A stretch of 64,000 nucleotides of DNA from the NCBI RefSeq assembly GCF_900537995.1, contig NZ_LR027880.1, positions 2,364,001 through 2,428,000 on the forward strand. Direction: 5' to 3'. Positions 8,308 through 17,838 of this stretch are shown here, piece by piece. The first letter of the stretch is position 1; the number at the start of each line of letters is the position of its first letter. The translations under genes were made by a program, and so were the position numbers. The notes beneath the pieces were generated by a model, which made no database searches, was not told the origin of the DNA, and saw only the letters and a list, made by a program, of their open reading frames with translations. Source of the DNA: Roseburia intestinalis L1-82. Lineage in GTDB: Bacteria; Bacillota; Clostridia; Lachnospirales; Lachnospiraceae.

Positions 8308-10342
8308 CGTCCCTGCTGATTATACCTACTGACTGTAATTCTACATTGGACTCAATTTCATTGTAGGAAACTACAATCAGATCCTTAAAATAATCTTCCG
8401 TTAATTTTTTAAAGTACATTCGAACAATTGGAGATGTAATCACAATTGGTGTTTTTCCCATGTTTTCGAGCTTTGTTACTTCATTCTGTACAGAATTCAT
8501 AATAGCCTTTGTTGTTTCCGGATCAAGTGTAAGATATGCCCCCTGTTCTGTCTGCTTCACAGAAGCCATAATTTCCTGTTCCACCTTCGGATCAAGTGTA
8601 ATAACACTGGTTGTCTCATTCGCCGGGAAATATTTGCTGGAAATGGCTCTCTTTAAACTCTGGCGCACGTACTCCGTCAGTACATCTGTATCTCTTGTTG
8701 TCGCTGCATGATCTGCAAGCGTTTCAAAAATCGTCAGGAGATCACGGATAGAAATCCCCTCATCCAGCAGGTTCTGTAACACCTTCTGAACCTCACCAAG
8801 TCCAAGCATCTTGGGAATCAGCTCGTCCACCAGTACCGGATTGCTCTCTTTCAGATTATTGACAAGATTCTGCACATCCTGTCTGGTAAGCAGTTCTGCG
8901 ATATGTGACCGGATTACCTCTGTCAAATGCGTTGCAATAATTGATGGCGGATCAACAACCGTATATCCAAGGCTCTCCGCACGTTCACGCTGGCTTTCCG
9001 TAATCCAGATCGCCGGGAGATGGAATGACGGTTCAAATGTAGGGATACCTGTAATCTCTTCCTCCACATATCCCGGATTCATTGCCATATAGTGATCAAA
9101 AAGAATCTCTCCTTCTGTCACCTGCACCCCTTTGATCTTAATGATATACTGATTCGGATTTAATTGAATATTATCCCTCAAACGTATGATAGGTACTATA
9201 GTACCAAGTTCAAGAGCAATCTGCCTTCGTATCATAACAACACGATCCAGAAGATCTCCTCCCTGATTTACATCTGCTAACGGAATGATACCATATCCAA
9301 ATTCAAGTTCTATCGGATCAACCTGAAGCAGTGACACCACATTCTCTGGTTTTCGTACCTCTTCTGCTTCCGTTTCCTCCGCATTGACCTCTTCTTCTAT
9401 ACTCTCAATACCGATATTTTTGTCGACCTGTCGTCCTGCAATAATAAAAGTTGCACCAAACGCAAGAAACAATAAGGTATTTAACGGTGTTGCAATTCCT
9501 AAAACCGCCAGCGTAGTACCTACAATATAAAGTACTTTGGGAATACCAAATAACTGACTGACAAGGATATTGGAAAAATCCGCTTCTTTCGACGCTTTTG
9601 TAACAAGAATACCGGTTGCAAGTGAAATCAGAAGGGACGGTATCTGGGAAGAAAGTCCATCACCAATCGTTAGCACACCGTAATGTTCGATTGCCTCCTG
9701 AAACGTCATTCCGCCCCGCAGTATACCCATAATGGTTCCACCCGCAAGGTTTACAAACGTGATAATAAGACCAGCTGCTGCATCTCCCTTTACATACTTG
9801 GTAGCACCATCCATGGAACCAAAGAACGCAGATTCTTCCTGAATCTTATTTCTCCGCTCCCTTGCCTGTTTTTCCGTGATCGCTCCGGTATTTAAATCCG
9901 CATCAATCGCCATCTGCTTACCAGGCATCGCATCAAGGGTAAATCTCGCCGTTACCTCAGCGACACGCTCGGAACCTTTATTGATAACAACAAACTGGAT
10001 AATAACCAGAATAATGAATACGATGGCACCAACGATCAGATCTCCACCACCGACGAACTGTCCAAATGTCTGTACGACATTACCCGGATTACCGGTTGTT
10101 AAGATCAGTCGTGTTGAAGACACGTTCAAGGAAATTCGAAAGATTGTCGTAAACAAAAGTAAAGTCGGAAAAAAAGACATATCCAGTACTTCTTTTACAA
10201 ACAATGTATTAAAAAGAACAATCAATGCGATTGAAATGTTCAGTGCCAGCATAACGTCGAGTAAATTGGAACTGATTGGCACTATAAAAAAGATGACTGC
10301 AGCCAGTAGATACAGTGCAACACCTATGTCAGCTTTCTTCAT
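8297..10342 (-). CDS. flhA: Flagellar export gate protein FlhA
   Basis: FlhA, 681 aa. The N-terminal half (about 1-310) has eight transmembrane helices, including the FHIPEP-type loop region with DAMPGKQMAIDADL near residue 147. The C-terminal half is the cytosolic export platform (FlhAc), which docks chaperone-substrate complexes. It is part of the flagellar type III export gate. It starts at an ATG overlapping the flhB stop by 4 bp (10339-10342). Confidence 0.97.
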   Translation of the reverse strand: MKKADIGVALYLLAAVIFFIVPISSNLLDVMLALNISIALIVLFNTLFVKEVLDMSFFPTLLLFTTIFRISLNVSSTRLILTTGNPGNVVQTFGQFVGGGDLIVGAIVFIILVIIQFVVINKGSERVAEVTARFTLDAMPGKQMAIDADLNTGAITEKQARERRNKIQEESAFFGSMDGATKYVKGDAAAGLIITFVNLAGGTIMGILRGGMTFQEAIEHYGVLTIGDGLSSQIPSLLISLATGILVTKASKEADFSNILVSQLFGIPKVLYIVGTTLAVLGIATPLNTLLFLAFGATFIIAGRQVDKNIGIESIEEEVNAEETEAEEVRKPENVVSLLQVDPIELEFGYGIIPLADVNQGGDLLDRVVMIRRQIALELGTIVPIIRLRDNIQLNPNQYIIKIKGVQVTEGEILFDHYMAMNPGYVEEEITGIPTFEPSFHLPAIWITESQRERAESLGYTVVDPPSIIATHLTEVIRSHIAELLTRQDVQNLVNNLKESNPVLVDELIPKMLGLGEVQKVLQNLLDEGISIRDLLTIFETLADHAATTRDTDVLTEYVRQSLKRAISSKYFPANETTSVITLDPKVEQEIMASVKQTEQGAYLTLDPETTKAIMNSVQNEVTKLENMGKTPIVITSPIVRMYFKKLTEDYFKDLIVVSYNEIESNVELQSVGIISRDGDK

Positions 10343-11478
10343 GACCTCTCCTCCCTGTTTCTCAGATTATATACCATAGCAAGAATTTCCGCTACTGCCT
10401 GATACAATTCCGGCGGTATTTCTGCCCCTATATCTACATTCGCATATAACATTCTTGCCAACGGTTTATTTTCAACAATTTCAATGTGGTTTTCCTTTGC
10501 TTTTTCACGAATTTTCTGTGCAAGATAATCTTCTCCCTTTGCAATAACGATCGGAGCTCTTGACACCTCGGCATCATATTTGATTGCAACTGCCAGGTGT
10601 GTCGGGTTCGTAATAACCACATCTGCCTTTGGTACATCCTGCATCATACGCCTTTGAGAAGCTTCTCTCATACGTTGTCTCTGTCTTCCTTTGATCTCAG
10701 GATTTCCCTCAGTATTTTTATACTCATCCTTTAATTCCTGCTTGGTCATCTTCATATCTTCATTGAAACGATGTTTCTGATAAACAAAATCTGCAATTCC
10801 GACCACCAGATAAACAAGGCTGATTTTAAAACCTGCATTAATGATAACATTCCCGCATAATACAACTGCCTGATTCAGCGGTATGTCATATAAAATAAAA
10901 ATATCATTTGCCTCACCCTTTATGGATGTATAAGCAACATATATGATCAAACCTATTTTTAAAATAGATTTAAGCAGCTCAAATAATGAATCTTTTGAAA
11001 AAATACGTTTAAATCCATTGATCGGATTAAATTTATCCCCCTTAGGTTTTAACGGCTTAGCCGTGACTTTCCACCCTACCTGAAGGATACTTACAAGGGC
11101 TGTCACCGCAACACCAAACACAAAAAACGGGGCAGCCATCTTGAACATTTCTATATACACATTATGTAAAAACGAAGTAATCTCCTTTGTAGATGATTCC
11201 ATCGCATTAACACTTACAAAATCAGGCATCAGCTTATATACATAATAAAAAACTTCCAAAAAGCCATTGCCAATTAACGAAATAAAAACCTTCAACACGA
11301 GGAACAATACTATCAGATCAAATGCTGCGGTAAGTTCCTTACTCTTTGCAACCTTACCATCCTCTCGTGCTTCTCTTAACTTCTTTTCTGTTGCCGGCTC
11401 TGTTTTTTCCCCTCCGGGTCCATCTTTTGCGAACCACTGAAGGTCATATGCAAATAGTAATCTGTCTTTCCATTCCAC
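10339..11478 (-). CDS. flhB: Flagellar export substrate-switch protein FlhB
   Basis: A 379-aa protein with four transmembrane helices in residues about 30-210, a linker, and a cytosolic domain with the NPTH self-cleavage motif in VITNPTHLAVAIKYD (near residue 265). Cleavage between N and P switches export from rod/hook to filament proteins, as triggered by FliK. The N-terminus carries the typical KTEPATEKKLREAREDGKVAKSKE leader. It lies 1 bp after fliR. Confidence 0.97.
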   Translation of the reverse strand: MEWKDRLLFAYDLQWFAKDGPGGEKTEPATEKKLREAREDGKVAKSKELTAAFDLIVLFLVLKVFISLIGNGFLEVFYYVYKLMPDFVSVNAMESSTKEITSFLHNVYIEMFKMAAPFFVFGVAVTALVSILQVGWKVTAKPLKPKGDKFNPINGFKRIFSKDSLFELLKSILKIGLIIYVAYTSIKGEANDIFILYDIPLNQAVVLCGNVIINAGFKISLVYLVVGIADFVYQKHRFNEDMKMTKQELKDEYKNTEGNPEIKGRQRQRMREASQRRMMQDVPKADVVITNPTHLAVAIKYDAEVSRAPIVIAKGEDYLAQKIREKAKENHIEIVENKPLARMLYANVDIGAEIPPELYQAVAEILAMVYNLRNREERS

Positions 11479-11479
11479 C

Positions 11480-12259
11480 TTAGTACATTCCCTCTATAAA
11501 TAAAACCATCATCTTTTTCATTTCGGTAAATATAAAACTGGCGATTCCAGGCAAAAGTGAAATTGTAAGAAATAAAACTCCAAAACCAACCAGTATTTTC
11601 ATCTGCATACCAACTGCAAACATATTCATCTGTGGTGCAACCTTTGCCAGAATACCAAGAATACAGTTTAAAATCATCATACAGGCAAATATTGGAAGAA
11701 AGATCCTGAAACCTATTACAAACAGATCTGTCATATACTGTGTTATAGAACCCGCAAGTGAATCCCAGTTAAAGAACTGACCATTGATTGGGATTACGGT
11801 AAAAGAATCTACCACAGCCTGTAAAATCACATGATGCATATCTGTTGCAATCAAAAGAAGAAGTATAAAATAATTGTACAGGTTTCCGGTAATTGTTACC
11901 TGCGTATTCATTGTCGGGTCAAATTCAGTCACCATGGATAATCCAATATCCATATCAATAATATTTCCCGCAAATAAAATAATGGAATTACAAATGTTTG
12001 CAGCAAACCCTATCAGCAACCCTGTAATTCCTTCTTTTAACACTATTATCGCATACCCAATCAAACCTGTATACTCGATTGCTGTCTTATCAACAAAACC
12101 ATACACCAGAAGTGCAACAAAAAAAGAAAAACCTATCTTTGCCTGCGAGGGCGCATTTTTTGTTCCAAAAAAAGGTGCAATATAGACAAAACAGGATATG
12201 CGAACCAATATTAATATCAGTATTTCAAAATTAGCCAATGAAAACGTATATTCTAACAT
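11480..12259 (-). CDS. fliR: Flagellar export gate protein FliR
   Basis: A 259-aa, six-helix integral membrane protein of the FliPQR export gate. The conserved pattern ILILVRISCFVYIAPFFG near residue 14 and the GLLIGF segment near residue 79 identify FliR. It lies between fliQ (8 bp) and flhB (1 bp). Confidence 0.96.
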   Translation of the reverse strand: MLEYTFSLANFEILILILVRISCFVYIAPFFGTKNAPSQAKIGFSFFVALLVYGFVDKTAIEYTGLIGYAIIVLKEGITGLLIGFAANICNSIILFAGNIIDMDIGLSMVTEFDPTMNTQVTITGNLYNYFILLLLIATDMHHVILQAVVDSFTVIPINGQFFNWDSLAGSITQYMTDLFVIGFRIFLPIFACMMILNCILGILAKVAPQMNMFAVGMQMKILVGFGVLFLTISLLPGIASFIFTEMKKMMVLFIEGMY

Positions 12260-12267
12260 AGATCGTC

Positions 12268-12537
12268 CTAACCGAGATACATACTAAAATTCGACCATAA
12301 TGTCGTCACGAATTCTGTCAGATTTGTCAAAATCCATGATCCAAAAATCATAAGTCCGACAAATACTGCAATAATTTTAGGAACAAACGTCAGCGTCTGC
12401 TCCTGAATAGATGTAACTGTCTGGAAAATACTGACAATCAAACCAACAACCAGTGAAATGATCAACATTGGAGCCGAACAGATTATAATCGTATAAATTG
12501 CTTCTTTTGCTACATCAAGTACCTGTCCTTCTGTCAT
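12268..12537 (-). CDS. fliQ: Flagellar export gate protein FliQ
   Basis: An 89-aa protein with two long hydrophobic helices (about 15-40 and 52-77) and the family motif SIFQTVTSIQEQTLTFVPK between them. It is a core part of the FliPQR pore. The start ATG has an AAGAGGTGAG site. It is separated from fliP by 83 bp holding a strong hairpin. Confidence 0.96.
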   Translation of the reverse strand: MTEGQVLDVAKEAIYTIIICSAPMLIISLVVGLIVSIFQTVTSIQEQTLTFVPKIIAVFVGLMIFGSWILTNLTEFVTTLWSNFSMYLG

Positions 12538-12583
12538 TTTGTTCTCACCTCTTTGCTATCTATATACATTTTAATCTGTATCT

Positions 12584-12618
12584 ATAACAGAATGCACATT
12601 CTTCGAACATTCTGTTAT
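12584..12618 (-). repeat. 11-bp perfect inverted repeat in the fliP-fliQ gap
   Basis: ATAACAGAATG (12584-12594) and CATTCTGTTAT (12608-12618) form an 11-bp perfect stem with a 13-base loop. The loop itself contains CATTC and TTCGAA, so an alternative small hairpin is possible. There is no U-run on the downstream side in the minus direction, so this is not a classic terminator. It may protect or process the mRNA between fliP and fliQ. Confidence 0.6.
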
Positions 12619-12620
12619 CA

Positions 12621-13520
12621 TCAATAAAACGTCTTTACTACGCTTCCTATTACAAGATTCCATCCATCCGCCAGTATAAACAGTAATATTTTAAACGGCA
12701 AAGAGATTGTTGTCGGTGGAAGCATCATCATACCCATCGACATAAGCACGGATGCAACTACCATATCAATTACAATAAACGGGATATATATAACAAATCC
12801 CATAATAAACGCCTGTCTCAGTTCTCCGATTACAAATGATGGAATCATAATTGTCATCGGAATCGCATCATATGCACTCTGCCCGGATTCCTCATATTCC
12901 TTTTCCAGTGCAGCACTGTCAATATCATAACTGTCACCAGCCATATCCACGAAAAGCTTGACATCCTTTCGCTGTACCTGTCCATACATAAACTGGCGAA
13001 TCGGCACTTCCGCTTCTTTTAATGCCTCTTCTATGGTAATATCTCCATTATCCAGTGGCTGGATTGCATTCTCATTGATCTGCTGAAACGTCGGCCACAT
13101 GATAAAAAATGTCAAAAACAATGCCAGTCCAATCAAAATCTGGTTTGGCGGTGCCGTCTGTGTTCCAATTGCCGTTCTTAAAAAATGAAGTACAATTACA
13201 ATTCTGGTATACGATGTAAGCATAATCAAAAGCGATGGTGACACTGCAATAATTGTCAGTAACAATAATGCACGTACTTCTGAAGCAACCCCCGCCTCAT
13301 CATTATTTATCGAGATGGACAGACCACCTTTGCTGTCTGACTCACTACCTGAACCTGTGCTGGTATTCGCTGCTGTATTATCCAGCGAATCAATGCTGTC
13401 CGGATCCATGGAAGCTGCATAAACAGTCGTTCTGTTTTGTGAGGCAAACAACACTGCCACAAACACTGCTATTGCAAATATTAATGACAGTATACAATAT
13501 GTCTTTTTTAATTTTGTCAT
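12621..13520 (-). CDS. fliP: Flagellar export gate protein FliP
   Basis: A 299-aa protein. It has a cleavable-looking N-terminal signal segment (residues about 9-28), then a long Ser/Asp/Asn/Gly-rich linker (about 36-75) that most FliP proteins lack, and then four transmembrane helices with the FliP signatures MLTSYTRIVIVLHFLRTA and QAFIMGFVIYIPFIVIDMVV. It builds the export pore with FliQ and FliR. It lies 7 bp after fliO. Confidence 0.96.
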   Translation of the reverse strand: MTKLKKTYCILSLIFAIAVFVAVLFASQNRTTVYAASMDPDSIDSLDNTAANTSTGSGSESDSKGGLSISINNDEAGVASEVRALLLLTIIAVSPSLLIMLTSYTRIVIVLHFLRTAIGTQTAPPNQILIGLALFLTFFIMWPTFQQINENAIQPLDNGDITIEEALKEAEVPIRQFMYGQVQRKDVKLFVDMAGDSYDIDSAALEKEYEESGQSAYDAIPMTIMIPSFVIGELRQAFIMGFVIYIPFIVIDMVVASVLMSMGMMMLPPTTISLPFKILLFILADGWNLVIGSVVKTFY

Positions 13521-13527
13521 AATTCCA

Positions 13528-13899
13528 TCAATCCTGCTTTTTCGGAAAATGATCTTTCAGTCTACTAAATATCTCCTGAAAATTTTCCTGTGAATTTTTC
13601 ATATCATCCGATGTCTGGACTGATAACTGATCTTCTGTAAGTTCCGCAATTTTTGTTACTTCATCCTTACCCACAGCGATTACAAAATACTGTTCTCCTG
13701 CCTTAACAAGCTGTAAAAATTTACCATTTGCAATCCGGATTGTTTCGAGAACCATAAGATTTCCTTTGGACATTTGTATTTTTTGAAAACCACCTACCCA
13801 CTTTGTCGTGAAGTAGGTAATAATCAAAACAAACACAAATATGATCAGTACTCCAATCAGCTGCATCAGACTTCGAAAAGAAGCGCTTAATAAAATCAT
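13528..13899 (-). CDS. fliO: Flagellar export accessory protein FliO/FliZ
   Basis: A 123-aa protein with a single N-terminal membrane helix (about 9-30), followed by a short cytosolic domain with the FliO pattern GNLMVLETIRIANGKFLQLV. FliO helps assemble the FliP ring. It sits 1 bp after cheY and 7 bp before fliP, as in Bacillus (fliZ). Confidence 0.9.
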   Translation of the reverse strand: MILLSASFRSLMQLIGVLIIFVFVLIITYFTTKWVGGFQKIQMSKGNLMVLETIRIANGKFLQLVKAGEQYFVIAVGKDEVTKIAELTEDQLSVQTSDDMKNSQENFQEIFSRLKDHFPKKQD

Positions 13900-13900
13900 A

Positions 13901-14260
13901 CTAACCCACTACTTTTTTTACTGCCTCAAGTACACGCTCAGCCTGGAATGGCTTCACAATAAAATCCTTTGCTCCTGACTGAATTGCTTCAATAACCATA
14001 GCCTGCTGTCCCATTGCAGAACACATGATAACATTTGCATTTGCATCAATCTCTTTGATCTTCTTTAATGCCTGGATACCATCCATATCCGGCATAGTAA
14101 TATCCATTAATACCAGATCCGGTTTTGCTTCAGGATATTTCTCCACTGCAATAGCACCATTTTCAGCCTCCGCTGCAATCTCATAACCATTCTTTGTAAG
14201 AATGTCCTTAATCATCATTCTCATAAATGCAGCATCATCACAAATCATAACCTTAGCCAT
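13901..14260 (-). CDS. cheY: Chemotaxis response regulator CheY
   Basis: A 119-aa stand-alone receiver domain. The acidic pocket is D8/D9, the phospho-acceptor is D53 in LVLMDITMPDMDG, and the conserved lysine lies in DFIVKPF. Phospho-CheY binds FliM to change motor rotation. Its position between fliY and fliO is the Gram-positive arrangement; FliY dephosphorylates CheY-P at the motor. Confidence 0.96.
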   Translation of the reverse strand: MAKVMICDDAAFMRMMIKDILTKNGYEIAAEAENGAIAVEKYPEAKPDLVLMDITMPDMDGIQALKKIKEIDANANVIMCSAMGQQAMVIEAIQSGAKDFIVKPFQAERVLEAVKKVVG

Positions 14261-14298
14261 AATTTTCTCTCCTATCTTTAACTCTTCTTTTTTGTTTT

Positions 14299-15477
14299 TT
14301 ATTTTATAATTTCAGTAATTCGTATACCATAGCTTTCTTCTATTACTACTACCTCGCCTTTGGCTACGAATTTACCATTTACCAGAACATCAATCGGTTC
14401 TCCGGCAATCCTGTTTAATTCTATAATGGTTCCCGGTGTAAAATCAAGTATTTCTTTAATTGATTTGGAAGTTCTTCCAAGTTCTACCGTAACTTCAAGT
14501 GGTACATCCATAATCAAATCAATATTTTCCGGTTGAAAATTCCCCGGTACTGCTCCAGTAAATGCCTGGAATTGTGCCGGCTGTACATTTACCTGCTGTT
14601 GTCCATACATCTGCGACATCTCCTGACCCATCATTGATTGTCCCATCATCGGCTGACCCATCATTGGCTGCCCCATCATCGGCTGTCCCATCATTGGCTG
14701 CTGTGCTGCCATCTGAGGTTGTGGCTGCGGTGCAGGTGTCGGCTGAGCTGCCGGTGTACTCTGGGTGTTCTCTTTTTCACTCATTCCTGCAGTGGAATTA
14801 CTGTCTTCTTCCATATTGCTTGTTACATTTGCACACATTTCTTTTGCAAAAGAAACAGGATATAACTGCATGATCTCACTATCAACAAGATCACCAATCT
14901 CTAACCGGAATGAAATTTTTACAAATTCACCTGCAAGGAACTCATCAATCTGACTCTCATCAATTGTCTGTTGCAAATCTATCAGATCTGCACTTGGCGG
15001 GCTGATATCAATTACCTTGTCCAGCATGGAAGACAATGATGTTGCTGCCGAGCCCATCATCTGGTTCATTGCCTCGCTGATTGCACTCAGGTGAAGTTCT
15101 CCAAGTTCTCCATCCGTATTTGTTCCATCACCGCCCATCATCAGGTCCGTGATAACTTTTACATCATGTTCCTTTAACACAAGGATATTGCTTCCATCTA
15201 ATCCCACGGTATACGCAATTCGTATAAATACACATGGCTTTTCATATGCGTCACATATATCACTCCAGTTTGCAAACGCAACCACTGGGGTGGAAATCTC
15301 AACCTTACGGTTTACCAGTGAAAACAGTGTAGTTGCCGCTGTTCCCATACTGATATTCGAGATCTCACCGATCGCATCTTTTTCCTGTTCTGTCAATGTA
15401 TTTTCCGGATTTTCATCTGTACCTGAAGGATTGTTCAGTAAAGCATTGATTTCTTCCTGTGACATCGTTCCATCCAT
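14299..15477 (-). CDS. fliY: Motor switch phosphatase FliY (CheC-like + FliN domain)
   Basis: A 392-aa C-ring protein. The N-terminus has a FliM-like CheY-binding peptide (MSQEEINALLNNPSG). The CheC-like phosphatase domain (about 30-215) has the motif EKDAIGEISNISMGTAATTL near residue 31 and a second active helix near 135 (LSAISEAMNQMMGSAATSL). A low-complexity Pro/Gln/Met linker (about 235-300) includes five QPMMG-type repeats. The C-terminal FliN/SpoA domain (about 315-392) has LDFTPGTIIELNR. It works both as structural switch ring and CheY-P phosphatase. It lies 1 bp after fliM. Confidence 0.96.
   Translation of the reverse strand: MDGTMSQEEINALLNNPSGTDENPENTLTEQEKDAIGEISNISMGTAATTLFSLVNRKVEISTPVVAFANWSDICDAYEKPCVFIRIAYTVGLDGSNILVLKEHDVKVITDLMMGGDGTNTDGELGELHLSAISEAMNQMMGSAATSLSSMLDKVIDISPPSADLIDLQQTIDESQIDEFLAGEFVKISFRLEIGDLVDSEIMQLYPVSFAKEMCANVTSNMEEDSNSTAGMSEKENTQSTPAAQPTPAPQPQPQMAAQQPMMGQPMMGQPMMGQPMMGQSMMGQEMSQMYGQQQVNVQPAQFQAFTGAVPGNFQPENIDLIMDVPLEVTVELGRTSKSIKEILDFTPGTIIELNRIAGEPIDVLVNGKFVAKGEVVVIEESYGIRITEIIK
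14626..14700 (-). repeat. 15-bp tandem repeat inside fliY encoding QPMMG units
   Basis: Five consecutive, nearly identical 15-bp units lie in frame and encode (Q-P/S-M-M-G)n in the linker between the CheC-like and FliN domains. They alternate by one base (CATCATC/CATCATT). Such in-frame minisatellites can change copy number by slippage without breaking the frame. Confidence 0.85.
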
Positions 15478-15478
15478 C

Positions 15479-16459
15479 TTACTGCTCCTCCCTAATCACT
15501 GATGTAATTCTTACTGCATAGTCATCACCGGTTTCTCCCGGCAGAGCAGTAAATTTTTTTATACTTCCAACAAAGACACTCAGTTCCTGATCAACCTTCG
15601 TATCCAGCCGGATAATATCTCCTACCTGCAGTCCCAAAAAATCATTTACTGAAATGGAACTGTTACCAAGTACAGCTTTGATCGGCATTGGTGCTTTTGA
15701 AATAAGTGCCTCGATCGTTTCTGTATACTGTTGTTCATCTTTTTCCTGCAGACTCGAATACCAGTATTTGGTATTCAGTTTGTCCATAATACTCTCTAAA
15801 GTCAGATATGGAAGGCATACATTCAGTAATCCCTCCACATCGCCAATCTTAACATTGAGCGTTACCAGAGCTATCATCTCCGTCGGCGATATAATCTGTG
15901 CGAACTGCGAATTCGTCTCAATACGCTCTAACCGGGGTTCTAACTCACATACATTCTCCCACGGCTCCACTAAAAGATCTACTGCCACATTAAATATCCG
16001 CTCAATGATCAGCAATTCTATCTCCGAGAAATCCCTCGGTTTATCCAGAGGCACTCCCTTTCCACCTAACATTCTGTCTACTACAACATATCCAAGATTT
16101 TGTGCCATCTCAATGACAATGCTTCCATTCAATGGAGATGCATTTACAATTCCAAGTAATACAGGATTCGATAACGCATTTGAAAATTCTGAATATGTAA
16201 CTGCTTCTGAGTTCATCACCTCAACCTGAACATTTTTCCGTAAATAAACAGGAAGATTGGTTGACAAGAGTCTTCCGTAATGTTCAAAGATAATCTCCAG
16301 CGTTCGCAGATGTTCCTTTGAAAACTTTGCAGGACGGGCAAAATCATAATTTTTGACCTGTTTTTTATCTTCATCTTTCATTTCATCTACATCAAGTTCA
16401 CCACTGCTTAACGCTTTGAGCAAACTATCTATCTCATTTTGAGATAAGACTTCACCCAT
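15479..16459 (-). CDS. fliM: Flagellar motor switch protein FliM
   Basis: A 326-aa C-ring protein. The N-terminal CheY-binding peptide is LSQNEIDSLLKALSSGE. The middle domain (about 45-240) carries the GGXG-type motif near residue 131 (DRMLGGKGVPLD), and a C-terminal SpoA/FliN domain follows (about 250-326). It connects FliG to FliY and receives CheY-P. It overlaps closely with fliY (1-bp gap). Confidence 0.96.
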   Translation of the reverse strand: MGEVLSQNEIDSLLKALSSGELDVDEMKDEDKKQVKNYDFARPAKFSKEHLRTLEIIFEHYGRLLSTNLPVYLRKNVQVEVMNSEAVTYSEFSNALSNPVLLGIVNASPLNGSIVIEMAQNLGYVVVDRMLGGKGVPLDKPRDFSEIELLIIERIFNVAVDLLVEPWENVCELEPRLERIETNSQFAQIISPTEMIALVTLNVKIGDVEGLLNVCLPYLTLESIMDKLNTKYWYSSLQEKDEQQYTETIEALISKAPMPIKAVLGNSSISVNDFLGLQVGDIIRLDTKVDQELSVFVGSIKKFTALPGETGDDYAVRITSVIREEQ

Positions 16460-16490
16460 TCTTTCTCACCACCTAACACAATATTTGGGT

Positions 16491-17018
16491 CTATTCCGTC
16501 TGAACGCTTGAGAAGTTTACACCAACGATGAAGTCTGAACCTCCAAACATATCCTGTAATGTTTTCAATATATCATCTTTTACATTCTGATAGCCATTTG
16601 CATTAAACTCATCCAATGTATATCCATTTACAATGGTATTAATCTCGCTCTGAATGATCGTCACTTTTGCAGCAAGTCCTTCGGATCCACCATAGGTTTT
16701 GTATCCGTCACTCTTTGTATTCAAAGATAAACTGACTGAAAATACAGCATAGTGCTGTTTGCCATCTTCGCCCTGTTTTAAGTTCACGGTAAATCCATCG
16801 GTGATCGCATAAGTCTCAACATCTTCGATCGGCACCTCCGGTGTAGCCGGCGTATTTTCTCCACTCTGAAGTTCCAGATTAATAGCAGAGCATACCTGAT
16901 CGATCAGCTGATTCGATTTTTTTGTCTGCGGAATAATCGTGAACACAAGAATTGCAGTTAAAATAAGATTTGCTAAAACCAGTGCCAGAATAATTACGGT
17001 TATCAAATTCTTTTTCAT
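16491..17018 (-). CDS. fliL: Flagellar basal-body-associated protein FliL
   Basis: A 175-aa membrane protein with one N-terminal helix (about 6-30) and an extracytoplasmic domain. FliL surrounds the stator and supports torque. The end of the protein has the usual pattern of a long helix (YQNVKDDILKTLQDMFG) followed by a strand that ends in VNFSSVQ. It lies 16 bp after motB. Confidence 0.92.
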   Translation of the reverse strand: MKKNLITVIILALVLANLILTAILVFTIIPQTKKSNQLIDQVCSAINLELQSGENTPATPEVPIEDVETYAITDGFTVNLKQGEDGKQHYAVFSVSLSLNTKSDGYKTYGGSEGLAAKVTIIQSEINTIVNGYTLDEFNANGYQNVKDDILKTLQDMFGGSDFIVGVNFSSVQTE

Positions 17019-17034
17019 AATGCTACCTTCCTGT

Positions 17035-17838
17035 TCAATTAAAATCTGAACTATAAGAATTATATATTTTTATAATAACGCGGCGGTTTCTTGATCTTCC
17101 CTCCTGCGTTGTATTATCTGCAACAGGTACATACTCACCTCTTCCAGATGCCTTCAAATGTGCGGGCTCCACTGTTGTAATATCTCTCAGATAATCTGTA
17201 ACCGCCCGTGCCCTGTAAAATGAAAGCACATCATTATCTTCATATTTTGCAGAATGAATCGGCACGTTATCCGTGTGTCCCTCTACTTCTATGATATTAT
17301 CCTGATAAGGTTCGATCAGCTTACCCAGCTTATCAATCAGCGGATACGCCTCTGATCGGATTTCAGCATGCCCGGAGTCAAACAAAAGAGCTCCATTCAT
17401 ATTGAGCATGACATACTGTGCATTGAAATCAACTTCCACCTGATCCTGGATTCCATATCTTGCAATGGCATCCTCCAGCTGTTCAGACATTTTTTCTGAT
17501 TCTTCCAGTGCCTGTTCTTTATATTCTTCCACTACATCATTCTCTTCGTCTGTTTCCTGATCCGTTTCAGAGTTCGCTTTGTCTTTATAATAAGAATCTA
17601 ACATTTCAAGCTGGCTCACACCGGATGATATCAGAGTTCCATCTCCAATAGAAGATCCTCCATTGGGAAGAATACTAAATGTATTCTGAAAGGAAGCCAC
17701 CATTTTTTCAAACTTTTCTGCATCTACCGTTGACATAGAGAATAACAATACAAAGAAACATAACAGTAGGTTCATCAGATCTGCAAATGTATTCATCCAT
17801 GCCGGTGATCCTTTTGGTTCATCAGGCTTTCTTTTCAC
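17035..17838 (-). CDS. motB: Flagellar stator protein MotB
   Basis: A 267-aa stator subunit. The single membrane helix (about 17-36) contains the proton- or ion-binding Asp20 in TFADLMNLLLCFF. A periplasmic plug/linker, rich in acidic residues (about 85-125), comes before the OmpA-like peptidoglycan-binding domain (about 140-260; VEGHTDNVPIHS and GRGEYVPVADNTTQEGRSRNRRV). Its start overlaps the motA stop by one base. Confidence 0.96.
   Translation of the reverse strand: MKRKPDEPKGSPAWMNTFADLMNLLLCFFVLLFSMSTVDAEKFEKMVASFQNTFSILPNGGSSIGDGTLISSGVSQLEMLDSYYKDKANSETDQETDEENDVVEEYKEQALEESEKMSEQLEDAIARYGIQDQVEVDFNAQYVMLNMNGALLFDSGHAEIRSEAYPLIDKLGKLIEPYQDNIIEVEGHTDNVPIHSAKYEDNDVLSFYRARAVTDYLRDITTVEPAHLKASGRGEYVPVADNTTQEGRSRNRRVIIKIYNSYSSDFN

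Noticed and set aside
14626..14700. CRISPR array
   Set aside because: Units are 15 bp, directly adjacent without spacers and in frame in fliY; no cas genes are present. The other repeat tracts (21217-21318, 54173-54430) are also coding.
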